Shown here in pieces: positions 32,170 through 44,679 of a stretch of 64,000 nt of DNA. Made by a program: the position numbers and the translations under genes. The notes below the pieces were generated by a model. That model saw nothing but the letters and a program-made list of their open reading frames with translations. It was not told the origin of the DNA and searched no databases. Within the stretch, counting starts at the first letter, position 1; each line of letters opens with the position of its first letter. Source of the DNA: Alnus glutinosa (taxonomy: Eukaryota > Streptophyta > Magnoliopsida > Fagales > Betulaceae); assembly GCF_958979055.1 (NCBI RefSeq), contig NC_084896.1, positions 7,692,501 through 7,756,500 on the forward strand, read 5' to 3'.

Positions 32170-35100
32170 TTAACACATGTCATCATCATGTTCTGCATCA
32201 CTGTCGCTTGAAGATGAATCTTCGTAATCAGAATCGTCTACATGTTCAGAGTCCGTATCATTGTTGCTAGATAACTCCTCCTCCTCTTCTGAGTTTGTGT
32301 CGTATTCTTCAATCAGCGGGTTATTGCCAACGAACAACTTTGGATCAAGGTGCACATATAATTCATCAATAGGTATTGTTGGATCATCTCTACATAATAT
32401 AGCGGAGTCTTCAACAATGGCAATATTGCCCCCATCACATACACGCTCCTGGTATACATCAACGTTCATACCTTGGTCATCATCTCTCTCCACTATTGCT
32501 GGAACCTCGTATATGTTTCTATTGGTCAACTTCTGCACCACTTTCCAACTATCACCTAATTTGGGATCATTCAGGTAAAACACTTGCGCAGCTTGAGTTG
32601 CTAAAATGAACGGGTCAGATTCGTACCATTTACGAGAAGTATTCACAATCGTAAAGCCGTTGTCCATTTTCATTCCCCTCGTACTCCCAGTGTCCCACCA
32701 ATCACACTCAAACAGGAACACCCGATTTGTGCCAGGATAACGTAACTCAAAAATGTTCCTCAGCTCACCATAGAACTCAATGATCGATTTGTTGTGCTCA
32801 CCTCGAACAACAACTCCACTGTTCTGGGTAGTACGATTTTGTGCACATTCTTTTGTGTGGAACCTAACCCCATTCACAATACAACCTCTATAAGATCTAA
32901 CTTGACGGTCAGGCCCGCATGCTAGATCATATAATGGTTTTGGGACATTTCCTGCATTGCACGCACCACGGTATATATTATCTCTAAACCAACGCTCGAA
33001 ATTAGTCTCATGCTTCTTCTGAATGTCATGGCAGCCATCTCGTTCAATCAACTGATAGTGTTCACTGCATATATATCCAAAATAAAATGTTAGCCATCAT
33101 CTTGTGACGTGAGTAAACTTAAAGTAATGATAAGAAATCTCTATCACTACACTTACTCCAAGTATGAATCAGTGTCCTTACAATTGCTAAGCACATACCA
33201 TTTAGCCCTTGCAAAAAGATTCTCATCAAGTGTTACCAATTTTGCTGCACCCAACGGTCAGACTCGTTGACTGAACACATCCAACTCTTCTTCCTTTTCT
33301 TCTCGGCCAAAATCAGCACTTCTCTCGGCACGATTCCATCTTGTCTCAATATCATGAAGATACATTGAGCAAAAGGTCAAACACTCATTAGCGACGTAGC
33401 ACTCGGCAATTGAACCCTCAGGTCACGCTTTGTTCCGTACATACCTCTTATATCTACCAAGTGTCCTTTCAATTGGATACATCCAACGGTATTGCACTGG
33501 TCCCGCAAGCTCAGCCTCTCGAGGTAAATGAATTGCTACATGGACCATAATATCAAAAAACGCAGGTGGAAATATTTGTTCCAACTTGCACAAGATTATG
33601 ACAATGTTGTCCTTCATTTGCTTCAAGACATCTACTTTCAATGTCCGTGCACACAACTGCTTAAAAAAAGTACTCGACTCAGTAAACGTTGTTTGTATTT
33701 CAGGCTTTACATACCCACAGATTGCAACAGGAAGTAAGCGTTGTAAGAAGACATGAGAATCGTGACTTTTCATTCCCGAAAGCTTTCCGGGCAGCTTGTT
33801 CACACACCGACCGATGTTAGATGCATACCCGTCTGGAAACTTAACTCCCTTCAACCAATCACACAACCTTTTCTTTTGATCTCTTGTCAAAGTATACTTT
33901 GCAAGTGGCATTTTCGCCTTTGCACCATTTCCCTACAAATGCAATTCCTTACGAATACCCATCTCATGCAAATCTAATCGTGACTTGTATGTGTCCTTTG
34001 TCTTCCCATCAATATTCATCAATGTACCTAATACACTGTCGCATATGTTCTTCTCGATATGCATTACATCTAAATTGTGTCTTAGTTTTAATGTTGACCA
34101 ATAAGGTAACTCAAAGAAAATACTCTTCTTCGTCCAATTCAACTCATCATTTGGGCGCTTTCTCTTTGTCCCACTTCCTTTTCCAAGCTTCACACCTGTA
34201 ACGCGATCGAGTTGCCGCAACAGCTCATCTTTTGACAATTCTTTAGGTGCTAATCTATGCTCCTCAGTACCATCGAACAATTCTCCTTTTCGGCGCCATA
34301 TATGACCTCTAGGAAGCCACCTACGATGACCCATGTAACACGTCTTATTCCCATACTTCAATCTCTTGAATGTTGTATTCTTGTTACACACCGGACATGC
34401 AAGCCTTCCCTTGGTAGACCACCCAGACAAGTTTCCATACGCAGGAAAGTCATTTATTGTCCACAATAATGCTGCATGTAATTTAAATGTCTCTTTCGTC
34501 GATGCATCGTAAGTGCTTATGCCTTCATCCCACAATTCATGCAAATCATCAATCAACGGCCGCAAATAAACATCAATCTCGTTTCCGGGGGCCATGGGTC
34601 CAGGGATAAGTAATGCCAATATCAAATTTGGAGCCTTCATACACATCCACGGAGGTAAATTGTACGGTGCTAATACTACTGGCCACATACTGTATGATGT
34701 ACTCATATTACCAAATGGGTTGAAACCATCACTTGCCAAACCAAGTCGCACGTTGTGGGAATCACTAGCAAACCAGTCATGTTCCTTATCAAACTCTTTC
34801 CATGCAATGGAATCGGTCGGGTGTCTGAAAGTGTTGCCGTCATCTTCTCGTCCATCTTTGTGCCACCTCATTTGTTTGGCTATATCTTTTGATGTGAACA
34901 ACCGTTGCAACCTCGGTTTTATTGGAAAATACCGCAAGACTTTTTGAGGAATTTTCTTACCACTACCTTTGACAATACTCCATCTTGAAGTGTTGCATTT
35001 TGGGCATTTATCTTTATCAGCATGCTCCTTCCAGAATAGTACACAGTCATTCTTGCATGCATGTATCAACTCATAACCAATACCCAAGTCTCGGGTCCAC

Positions 35101-35720
35101 CTTGTTGCTTCTCTGTATGATTGTGGCAAGGTCTCTCCATCTGGATGGGCCCCCTTTATCAAATCAATCATCATATCGAATGCCTTGTTTGTCATGTTGC
35201 AAATCGCCTTTATATGAAGCATCTTCAAAATGAAAGAGATTTTTGAAATTTTCTTACAGCCTGGATAAAGTTCTCTCAGGCCATCTACACATAGTCGGTC
35301 AAAAGATGTTCTCGGCAATTGATCGTCGGTTGTGGAACCTTGAGCAGCAGAGGACTCGCCTATGTTAGCATCGTAGAATGTCCCCATACGCACATCACCT
35401 AACAATTCTTCAACCTCATCAATCTCATCTATCATTTCATTCACACCCATAGATTGCGAGTTGCCAATAACATTTACCCTACACGGATCTTCTTCCCCGT
35501 GGAATATCCATCGAGTGTAGTTAGTGTCAATTCCATGTACATACAAGTGATGCTCTACCAAGTCAATATGATGAAAATTTTTGTTTCCACATTTACGACA
35601 TGGACACTTTGTCTCACCATCTACTCCCACACAATTACCCGCCATTCTTATGAATTCTTCAACACCAGCCTGATATCTATCCGAACATCTAGTAGGTTCT
35701 TGCATCCAACTCCGATCCAT
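32170..35720 (-). pseudogene. CACTA (En/Spm-type) TNP2 transposase, three nonsense codons
   Basis: The gene is nearly full length: exon 1 35720-33157, a 92-bp GT-AG intron (33156-33065, donor GTAAGT), exon 2 33064-32170. The spliced length is 3459 nt, an exact multiple of three (1153 codons). Domains in order are an N-terminal transposase-associated domain ('DRSWM', 'CPCRKCGN'), transposase_21/TNP2 with 'LRHNLDVMHIEKNICDSVLG', DUF4218 ('MPLAKYTLTRDQKKRLCDWL') and DUF4216 ('FLFECDWWDT'). The end is an Asp/Glu/Ser-rich acidic tail. In-frame stops sit at 33933-33935 (TAG), 33423-33425 (TGA) and 33258-33260 (TGA). There are no frameshifts. TNP2 would cut and join CACTA element ends in the nucleus; this copy cannot make full-length protein. 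Confidence 0.95.
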
Positions 35721-36617
35721 CTTGATGTCTCTATAACTATTTACTCTTTGCCTACATTAACACCCAAGTCACAAGAATACCAACAAGAAATGGTTTAGGA
35801 GAATGAAAAAGAGAGAGAGAATGACAACTTATGTCAATATCATTAAAGAGATAATGAAAATGAGTGACAACATTACTATTTGGTCATCTCGACAACGTTC
35901 ATAGCCCCTAGACTACAAATATACCCCAGCACATCACAAGCTAATATACCACGAGAAAGTTGTTTCCATAAATACTATTATACATTCCCAAATAACTTAG
36001 AAACAATCGATGATTTCATTAAAAAAAAAAAAAAAAAAGGGAAGTAGACAACAAAGCATAAATCATAGTCTATGATGTTATATACTAGATAACTAAAAGC
36101 ATAATAGAATAGCTACCACGCGCACTCAATAGAAAAAGAAATTAAGAATTACTACTCCATATTGTAAATAATAAAAAAAAAAAAACAATAATAAGAATAA
36201 TAATAAAAAAAGAAATAAAAAAATGGACTTGGATCCAGACCAACCAACTTTTTACCATTTAAATCAGCCAATTAATTCCATATAGAATAGTGATTATATA
36301 ATATATAGTAGTTATATTCAAATCAACACTTAGATTTTTTTTTAAACAAGCACTCAGTATCATTTTTAAGCATTACTCACCACATATTTATCCATCTTAT
36401 TTTTATTTAATTACTTGTTAAAAAGATCCTATAAATAACAGAGAGGCAAACGTTGAACCTAAAAAGATGGTCCTTAATGATTTGATATACCAAATCACGT
36501 GTTATATGTTCTCTTAAAGTTATATAGTTATTTTGTAGTTGTTGTCCAAATATTGAAACTTTTGGTCCTCTAGTCCTTAAAGTTCCTATATATGTATAAT
36601 CATCTCTATTGGTTGTG
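35721..36617. other. AT-rich flank upstream of transposase pseudogene
   Basis: It should include the 5' region of the CACTA element. It has A-rich tracts at 36020-36038 and 36174-36215. I searched for a GTAGTG terminus and found none, so the element is truncated or its end has decayed. Confidence 0.5.
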
Positions 36618-38767
36618 GTTATTGTAACGCCCCGCCTTTTGCAAAAAGGCGTAAGTGGAAATTTTCGAATTTCCACGTGACATTACTACAACCTCTTCAG
36701 AGTTAAGATTTGGCAGCGGAATAAAAAGGTATCTAACTGGTTTGGAATAAATAACACGACAGAGCTTCTAACTATGATACTTCTAGATGATCATAAAGAA
36801 AATGTTTAGACAAATACATGTAAACATGTGTCAACAGTGACACAAGAAAATACATGGAAATTATTAGCAATCTTGTCAACATAAAACATTATAAACATAG
36901 AAAACTACAAACAAATGCAAACTATGCGTCCTTAGCTTTAAAACCTCTTGAGCTTTATTCCTTGTCTATAAACCTGCACCAGTATACATATATACATAGA
37001 AATAAAACACAAAAGTGAGTCCACTGTTTCCAATAATAATATGAGTGCTAGTTTATTTATGGAATACAACACAATGCAATATAGCTTCATGATCATAAGT
37101 ATACGCAATTCATGTTCTGCAGTCATGAAGTGAATATAAATATGATAATAAAGCAATGGTATGACAGTTTTAAGTGTAGAGTCTTAGGTATTTCCCTTTT
37201 TCCACTACTCTGTTGGCCTTGGCACGTTTAGCGTGTTATTTGAAACCTTGGTTTCCTCACTTAACTTTTAATTATAATCTTTGGGAGCCTTGGCTCCTGG
37301 AAACCTTGGTTTCCCTGGTGACCTTGGTACACCAGTTTTTGTATTTATTATTCTTTTCAGGTATCTCCTCATTCACTGAGAACCTTGGAACTCACGTGAA
37401 GCCTCGCATACCCACCGTGGATCTTGATCCAACAGCTTGTTATTAGACAAGTTATTAGAAATAATAAAATATGCAAAATCACATGCGCAAACAAGTAAAT
37501 AAAACAGTAAACATAATATTATAGGAAAATCAACCAGCTTCGTCCCCAGTAAGTATAGAGATACTTACAGCCTTTTGGTGCAGTTCTCATAATAGCTTAT
37601 TCTCTGCAATAAATATGTATTTATATACAAAGTGTTAACATCGTTACTTGTGATTATACGCTTAGGTACACTTAATCATTTTAGTTAGGAAAACCACTTA
37701 ACATAATATATATTAATAAGACAATTACCAAAATACCCGATTCTAGACCTAACCAAATCACTCCCAACATCAAAGCATAATAGCAACTAAAACAACACCT
37801 AATAGTTAAACCTACGCATATAGAAATTGGTCCAACCTCATCTAACGCAATTGGCTAAAAATCATCAAACCACCATAAATATGATACTCATAAGGGCCAC
37901 AACTCAACTTAGCTAACTCCTAATTCACAACTCATAATCTCCACAATTAAACACATGAACGGTATACACCAAACATATCCATTTAGAGGATCCACAAGAA
38001 CTCGGTTAATAGCAAAGGTATACACACATCAAGACTTCAAGGACAGGCCCCCATTCGGTTAGAGCACCATAAAACTGTCAACACCCCAAAGTACCAACAT
38101 ATATTTTTAGTATATAAACTTCTAACAGAAATACTAATAATTAATCATACAACTTCATAAAACATGGTTGATCATGGAAGGGTACAAGGAACCCGAATCT
38201 GCCAAATCACCCATAACTACAACTTCCATGAATTCCATTCTCAAAACCAACTAAAATAATCAACACTCACATCCTTAATCAATCAATTGAATCCACACAC
38301 ACTAAAAGCACACCCACTGGCCAGAACAGGGACAACAACCAAAACTCCCATGATAAGAACCATCATCATCAAACACACACACGGGTTTTACCCAAAATAC
38401 ACACAATCGGGTTAATCCAAATACACAACAGAAAACCCCAATAAATCAAATAGGAATTATGAGAAATCATCAGGATTTTAAGGCTAGAGAAATTCACCGG
38501 AAAAGCTCCTGACTTCACCGGAAATTTCACCGGAAAATCGCCCCTGGAAGTCGCCGGAATTTCGGACAGAACCGCCGGAAATCGCCCCTAGCTCAACCGG
38601 CCGTTGATCCACCGGGAGTCGCGCCTCTGCCTGCCGAAAATCGGGTCTGGGTTCGTCGGTGGGCTGGGTTTCTGCTGGGTTCGGTGGTTTCGGTTCTGGC
38701 TCCACCGGAAGGTTGGCCTCCGGTCGGGTCTTCTCCGGGCTTTTCTCGGTTTCACTCTCAGCTCCGG

Positions 38768-38768
<1 letters not shown>

Positions 38769-38824
<56 letters not shown>
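38769..38824 (+). repeat. (CT)n microsatellite
   Basis: About 28 CT units in the solo LTR, within a GC-rich patch (38500-38900) that gives overlapping open frames without a known domain. Probably the leader region of the LTR. Confidence 0.95.
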
Positions 38825-38828
<4 letters not shown>

Positions 38829-39676
38829 CGGCTTCTCCCTCTCTCACGATCTCTCCCTCTCTTCTCTGATCTCTCTGCCTCAGTCGGTCTTTAGAAGAGA
38901 ACAGAACGGAAGGAGAAGAAAGAAGAACAGAAAAGAAGGAGAAAGAAGGGGAAAAAAAAGAAGAACAATAAAAAGGATCGGGTTTCTTTTCTCTTTGGCT
39001 CTATTTTCTGCCTTTCATTTCTCTACCTGATCCTCCCTTCTCCCCAACGATCATCTCCTCTTCGGAGACTCGGATGGAGAAGACAAGGAATGAGTAAGGA
39101 GAAAGAAAGAAGAAATAAAGAGAGGAAAGAAGGAAAGCTCAATGAATTGAGTGGTGCAAATTTTGTTGAAAGGGAAGTGGGTTTAATTTATAGAAGTAAT
39201 AAACTATGGTTAATTTTTACCTCAGTTAAATTAACACGAGTTAAAAGTAAAATATCGGATTTAACTCATGGTTAATTTTACCTTAGTTAGACTAACTTTA
39301 GTTAACCTTAAAAATATCTAGTTAACCTATGGTTAACTTTTATCTAGTTAAATTAACTAGAGTTACTTTTTTAATAAAAACAAATCATTAATAATCATGA
39401 GTATCTTTATAAAATCTTTTCATTAATGACTCACTAGGGCGTAATTTTAAATCCGTTTTGAGTCCAGTTCGTTTCATAAATAATGTTAATTTTTAAATAA
39501 CATCATTAAACTAATAACATTATTATACTGAATAATGTTAGGCCAAAATAATATTATATGTCAATAATATTATTACAAAATATAATAATATTAGGAATGT
39601 TATTATTCTAATTAACTTATCAAATATTTAGGTTTTGGAACAAATGGCAAATAAGATACAATTATCAGAATAATGT

Positions 39677-39805
39677 CGATCGAGCGATTTCAAAGTCGAT
39701 CGAGCGATTATCAATTGACAAGTCGATCGAGCGATAAATATTGTCGATCGAGCGACAATAGAGAAATAAGTCGATCGATCGGCAAAACTGGTCGATCGAG
39801 CGGTT
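39677..39805. repeat. TCGATCGAGCGA motif cluster
   Basis: Six or seven occurrences of GTCGATCGAGCGA-like phrases at irregular spacing close to the 3' end of the solo LTR. The same cluster survives in the eroded relatives at 17672-17860 and 58766-58950. Confidence 0.8.
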
Positions 39806-39870
39806 GATCAACTCAGGTCTTAAATTCTATTTAAGGCGTCCTGTCTTAAAATCTGGGGTATTACAGTTAT

Positions 39871-40347
39871 ATATGTGACACTATCATTTTAGCTATTAAA
39901 ATGCAAAGTGCCACATGACAATCCACGTGGTACTTATTACACTTATAAGCTAATGTGATAGTTCACGTGAGAGGAAAGTTTATTTTGCTAAAAAGGGTAT
40001 GCAGTATACCACAGTGCCGAATCATTAACAGATTACACAGTGAGAGAACTTCCCGATGCCAATATGGTAAAGTCTCACCTTGATACACATTTGCTGAAAA
40101 GCTTTTGGGCTTACAATTATGACAATTTTTTTCCTTTTAAATTATTATTATCTGCAGAAACCAGAAGATTTATGGTCTAACCATTCTAAGGTAGTTTACT
40201 CAAAACCTCATAGGAAGGACAGCCCCTCTTGGAGAGGTATCCAAAAGGTATTGTTCTTATTATAAATATGTATATAAATGGCAAAAATCTATCTTATTTT
40301 ATTTTATTTTTCAATTTAGTTCAGCATTCAGTGACCAAACTAGTGAG
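39871..40347. other. Intergenic DNA with a possible orphan exon
   Basis: The stretch TATCTGCAG|AAACCAGAAG (40158) to CCAAAAG|GTATTG (40250) has an acceptor and a donor and an open frame ('KPEDLWSNHSKVVYS'...). It could be an exon of a captured or decayed gene, but I recognise no family. Confidence 0.25.
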
Positions 40348-40349
40348 GA

Positions 40350-40350
<1 letters not shown>

Positions 40351-40384
<34 letters not shown>
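40351..40384 (+). repeat. Poly-G tract
   Basis: An uninterrupted run of over 30 G residues. Such runs can fold into G-quadruplexes and are also a known weak point for sequencing and assembly. Confidence 0.9.
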
Positions 40385-40385
<1 letters not shown>

Positions 40386-40406
40386 GCAATTATTAGAGAA
40401 GAGGGA

Positions 40407-40578
40407 CTTATCAAAAATAGCCATTAGATAAACATAATGGGGATTTTATGGCTAATTGTGTGGGATACATGCATTGTTTAGTATGTCAGTTTCCCCCAAA
40501 CAATTAAACAATGCATGTATCCCACACAATTAGCCATAAAATCCCCATTATGTTTATCTAATGGCTTTTTTTGATAAG
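40407..40578. mobile_element. Hairpin MITE
   Basis: A near-perfect inverted repeat of about 75 bp per arm, starting CTTATCAAAAATAGCCATTA and ending in its complement, around a short CAGTTTCCCCC loop. Total 172 bp, no coding capacity. Typical MITE hairpin; no target duplication could be fixed. Confidence 0.75.
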
Positions 40579-40833
40579 GCAATAAAAATTGAGGGATGAT
40601 TATACATATAATCATCCCAGTTCAATTAAAAATTGTTTTTTATAGGTTTATGGTACTGGTGTTTTAATAGTTTGCACTTGAAAGCAAGCACCTTGATACA
40701 GCTGTTAACAAGAATTGAGAGACTTTATTTATTTTTTTATTTTTTTCTGGAGGCCTTTTATGTTTCTAATAAAGTTAGCAGATTTCACTCGATAGCAAGC
40801 AACTTGATACAGCTAGCATTAACGAAAACTAAG

Positions 40834-40876
<43 letters not shown>

Positions 40877-41013
40877 TTTCTAACAAAACTATATCGAGGT
40901 CTCAATATTTCAGTTTGTTTCGTGAATGCCATAATATAGCGCTAAAACAAACTCATGAACCTGAAGTTCCAAATGTATTGAACCGTGGTGCTTCGACATT
41001 TGCACTTGCTTAC
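40579..41013. other. Intergenic DNA with a short duplicated phrase
   Basis: GCAAGCAaCTTGATACAGCT occurs twice (about 40682-40702 and 40794-40816). A T homopolymer of nearly 40 bases lies at 40838-40875. The open frame across it is low-complexity and not credible. Confidence 0.5.
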
Positions 41014-41283
41014 CTTAATTTTCTGATCACTGTTGTAAGTGTCAACAAGCTACGGTTGATGTGACTGCCTTCCTTCAATCTTGTACCGTCCGCATTTGTT
41101 TGGGAGGCACGTTCACTTCCAGCAAGGTCCACAAGATTCTGCAAAGTTTCAGAACTCCAATCAACATAATTTAACAATTCTTTACTCTCAAGAAGCCAAA
41201 AGAGGGGGAAGCAGATACCATACCAAACTTGCTATGAAAGATTTCACACGGCTTGAACTTCCCCGCAGGCTACTCTTTATGGT
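41014..41283 (-). pseudogene. Kinesin motor-domain fragment (two exons)
   Basis: Two exons on the minus strand: 41283-41224 (60 nt, '[20 protein letters not shown]') and 41138-41014 (125 nt), each bounded by AG and GT. The second contains '[19 protein letters not shown]' followed by '[16 protein letters not shown]'. 'DLAGSE' is the switch II motif of kinesin motors, and the surrounding residues resemble the plant KIN-7 (CENP-E-like) group. The P-loop exons upstream and the rest of the motor downstream are not seen nearby. This is an isolated captured or decayed fragment of a microtubule motor gene. Confidence 0.85.
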
Positions 41284-42245
41284 CTGAAACTAAAAAAGTG
41301 AAAATTTCAGCTCTATGCATGAATAAGTAACCAATAAATGAATACATCATTAATATATAGGCACTGACAAATAATCTTCCAAAAAGAGTACAAAAACAAA
41401 TTGATTTTGTTTGGAATTTCTTCTTCTTCTTCTTCTTCTTTTGCTCTCTTTTGTTTTGTTTGTTTATTTTATTTTATTTTTAAAAAAATTAGCAAAAAAC
41501 ATAAAATATAAAACACTTTCATAACAATTAAAACTGTTTTTGCTTTTAAAAAAAAAAATAAGGCGAAAAAAAATTAACAAATGAAGCCAATAAAGATATC
41601 TCAGCCACATCTAATATAAACAAAATAATGATGCATGTGTCTCCTCCCCAATAACTCTTTCTCTATTCCCTTTAAAAAAAAAACAAAAAAAACTCTTTCT
41701 TTATTCAATTAGAAATAAATCAATAAATAAATAAATGATTTGTCTAGCATATATATCAAAAGGCAGATCAACATTCTCTCTCTCTCTCAATATATATGCA
41801 GATAACATAATCAACGAATATTGGTTGGGATTTGGCACTAAATAATTCTAAGACCGTCTGACTAGACTAGTCCCTTTCCAACAAAATTCAAAATTCAAAA
41901 TATATACCATATATATATATAGACAAATGATTCCCCTTTTTTTCTTTTAAGGAGAAAAAAGAAAAAGAAAAAGAAAAAGAAAACAAGATTATTATTGCCT
42001 TCTTATTATGCATGATCAATGTCTGGCTTCAATCATGTACCTTCTCTTTTGGCTGCATGTCTTGGAATTATTATTGCCCTTTGACTCTTAATTAGTTATT
42101 TAATTTTTTTAACTTAACCATCTCCTCAATTCCTTTTAAATTTCAGAGTAGGTAATCAAGAAAAATGGGTAAATGATCCAAGCAAAGACTTTGCAACTTC
42201 TTCTGGTACACTTCAGGAAACTGGAGTTCCCAATAAGGAGAAACT
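41284..42245. other. AT-rich intergenic DNA, no gene seen
   Basis: Contains a CTT repeat (41419-41440), A-rich tracts and a short CT run. No kinesin exon could be recognised here. Confidence 0.5.
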
Positions 42246-42249
42246 AGAA

Positions 42250-42690
42250 CCTTGCCTATTCTAGACCTAGAGGGAGGATCCTAGTTGTTCGACCATGTAA
42301 AAGTTCCACCTATAAAAGAAATATCCATAACGGACTTCATTGGATCTCTCACTAGGAAAATGAGTGACGTTGAAGTCTCCCCAATGCACCATGCCAAGTT
42401 CCACCAAATGAGCAAACCAGCAAATTCATCCCATAAAAACCTCCTATCACTATCAAAGTTAGGACCATATATACCAGCAAAAGCCCAAGTAAATTGATCT
42501 TCACCATTTCTAAAATAACAAGCAACAATAAACTCCCCCACACTCTTCTAATTTTTACACCACCCTCCTATCCCACATAAGCAAAATCCTACCTGAAGCC
42601 TCTCTCAAGTCTTTTGGCAGCCCCATATCTTTCTTTGTACCATTTTAATCTTCAATGAGAGCCTTGAATTTGGAAACTAGTTCTTTTGAG
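42250..42690 (-). pseudogene. LINE endonuclease fragment
   Basis: On the minus strand the translation reads 'ASGRILLMWD' (with a stop shortly after), 'ACYFRNGEDQFTWAFAGIYGPN', 'WDEFAGLLIWWNLAWCIG' and 'GGTFTWSNN', followed by an in-frame stop and 'DPPSRSRI'. This is the apurinic endonuclease-like domain of a plant L1-type retrotransposon ORF2, which nicks the target DNA. The Gly-Asp-Phe-Asn catalytic motif after 'WCIG' is altered. Reverse transcriptase is absent. A truncated, dead piece. Confidence 0.85.
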
Positions 42691-43512
42691 TAATTATGCC
42701 AATAGGAAGAAAATCTAAGATTCTATAATAGGATATTCTGTCCTAATACCAAAATAATATAGGACAGATTAGGGAAAATCTGTCTATGTGTGGAGCTCAT
42801 GTACAACATCATATTGAGATGCATCTTACATGATTTTGAAGGTAAACTCATTAAGTCTTGGGTTAAAATAGTCTTTAGTGTAGTCGTTGCTTTGGTTATG
42901 AATATTTTTATAAGCTCCTGCAGATATGAAACTTAAAAAAATTATCCTAAATTCTAAACCCTAGACCCCTAATGACTCTCTTAACTCTAAGCTGACCACA
43001 ATCACAGAGACAAATTCCCCAAATCTGCCATACATTACGTCTCTTCTAAGTATATTATAAGTATACAATTTTTATATCCATCCTATAAACCTTAGAGCAA
43101 GGATATGTAGAAAATAGAAAGAACGGAAAAGCATCCATCAAATTTCAGAATTAATTTATTACATTACATCATGAGAAAACATCAGGAAATTGTTGGACAA
43201 AAATGTGTGGAAAAATGCAGAATTAATACCTTTGCAAAATACTTTCCTGGATGGTGAGCACATTGTAAGATAGTCAAAAGGGCATACCCAAAGTGCCCAG
43301 ATGTTTCTTTTTTCATTGCCTGCAATAAGTCAAGTTTGCTTGAGAAATGGATCAAAGGATGTCGAAGGGAAGAAGGCTAAACAATGCACTATAGGCATAC
43401 CTTTTTCAACGTGTTTCCATAAATATCATGGTTGTGAAATTATTTGTTTCTTTAATATCATCCTAGAACAGGACAGAAGAATGCATAACAACCTAGTCTA
43501 TCTTGATCAAAA
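42691..43512. other. Intergenic DNA, no gene seen
   Basis: AT-rich, open frames short and without recognisable domains. Confidence 0.5.
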
Positions 43513-43905
43513 TTAGAAAAATAAAAGAAGCCTCGTACAGTAAGAAAAGGCTAATTCTAATTCAAATAAACTCACGGGCCAAAACTGCAAGCTGGACACA
43601 AATGGAAACCCACAATGATCCAATTCAATTTTAGCACAAACCCAAATCACCCAATGGAGAGAAATTTCTCTAATCCCTAAATGGTAAGAAATTAAAGTAA
43701 GAAAAATAAAATCTTTACCCAAAAACTTAAATTGATGATACCAGTGCAGCTGAAGTGCAAATCTTAGACAAATGCGTTGGCTGGAGGTTGCCGGAGAAGC
43801 GGTCGATGGAGCTAGCTGGAAACTGCGCCAGAGATCGGAGGTGAGGGGTAGTATGGCAGTTGAGGGGAAAAGAGAGAGCGTGAGAGAGAGACTCGACAGG
43901 GAAGT

Positions 43906-43910
<5 letters not shown>

Positions 43911-43990
<80 letters not shown>
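43911..43990 (-). repeat. (AG)n microsatellite
   Basis: Forty AG units. Ser-Leu-rich minus-strand frames across it are artefacts of the repeat. Confidence 0.97.
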
Positions 43991-43992
<2 letters not shown>

Positions 43993-44679
43993 GAGAGTGG
44001 ACGAGAGATAGAGCTTGAGAGAGGCTTCTAAAAATGTTGAAGAAAGGGGAGAAGATGGAAGTGAAGAAACTGGCCTGGAAAAATTTCGTCCCAAAAAATC
44101 CCATAGCGCCAAGACCATTCGCCTAAATTTTGGCATCAAAACGCTGTGTTTTACATATTAGTGGCCACTTTTTTATATGGCCGCTAATAATTGATTATTA
44201 GTGGCCGCTAATAATATTTTTACTTTTTTTTTTATTTTTTATTTTTTTATGTTTTCAAAATCTTCAGTTTTTTTTTTTTAAAAAAAAAACCTTTTTTTTT
44301 TTTTTGTTTTTTTTTTTTTGTTTTTCTTTAATTTTTTTTTTTAATTTGTTTGTATCAAATATATATATATATTTTCGAAAAATTGGTTTTTCTTTTTTTT
44401 TAAAAAAAGTTAATTTTTGGTTTTTCTTTCAACCAAAAAAAAAATCGTTCTTTTTTTCGTTTTTTTTTTTTTAAAAAAAAATTAATAGAAAACTATTTTC
44501 TCTTTTTTATTTTTCGTCTTTTTTTTTTTTTTTAAAAAAAATTATTTTCATAACTAATACACTATGGTCGATCAAATGGTTTATCAATCAAATTAATCGA
44601 TCAAACCTTCATTGTGTGAAGTCTGATCAGTCGAACTCCATCACGATCGATCAAATGATTTATTGATCCTATTGGTCTA

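Larger units (their letters stand above)
36623..39865 (+). mobile_element. 3.24-kb solo LTR with GTTAT target duplication
   Basis: It starts TGTAACGCCCCGCC and ends GGGGTATTACA, flanked by GTTAT at 36618-36622 and 39866-39870. TG...CA ends and a 5-bp duplication indicate an LTR; no primer site, gag-pol or second LTR is present, so it is a solo LTR. Its size and TGTAAC...TTACA ends suggest Ty3/Gypsy, which is inference. Two perfect hairpins occupy the first 60 bp (CGCCTTTTGCAAAAAGGCG and GTGGAAATTTTCGAATTTCC). It holds a CT microsatellite and, near its 3' end, TCGATCGAGCGA-type repeats (39677-39805). Eroded relatives are at 17518 and 58558. Confidence 0.85.

Noticed and set aside
29900..36620. 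Treating the small CACTA and the TNP2 pseudogene as one autonomous element
   Set aside because: The small element is closed by its own ends and AGT duplications at 29903-31158, so the transposase lies outside it.
40633..41064. 143-codon plus-strand frame
   Set aside because: It crosses a long T homopolymer and overlaps the kinesin exons on the opposite strand; not credible as coding.
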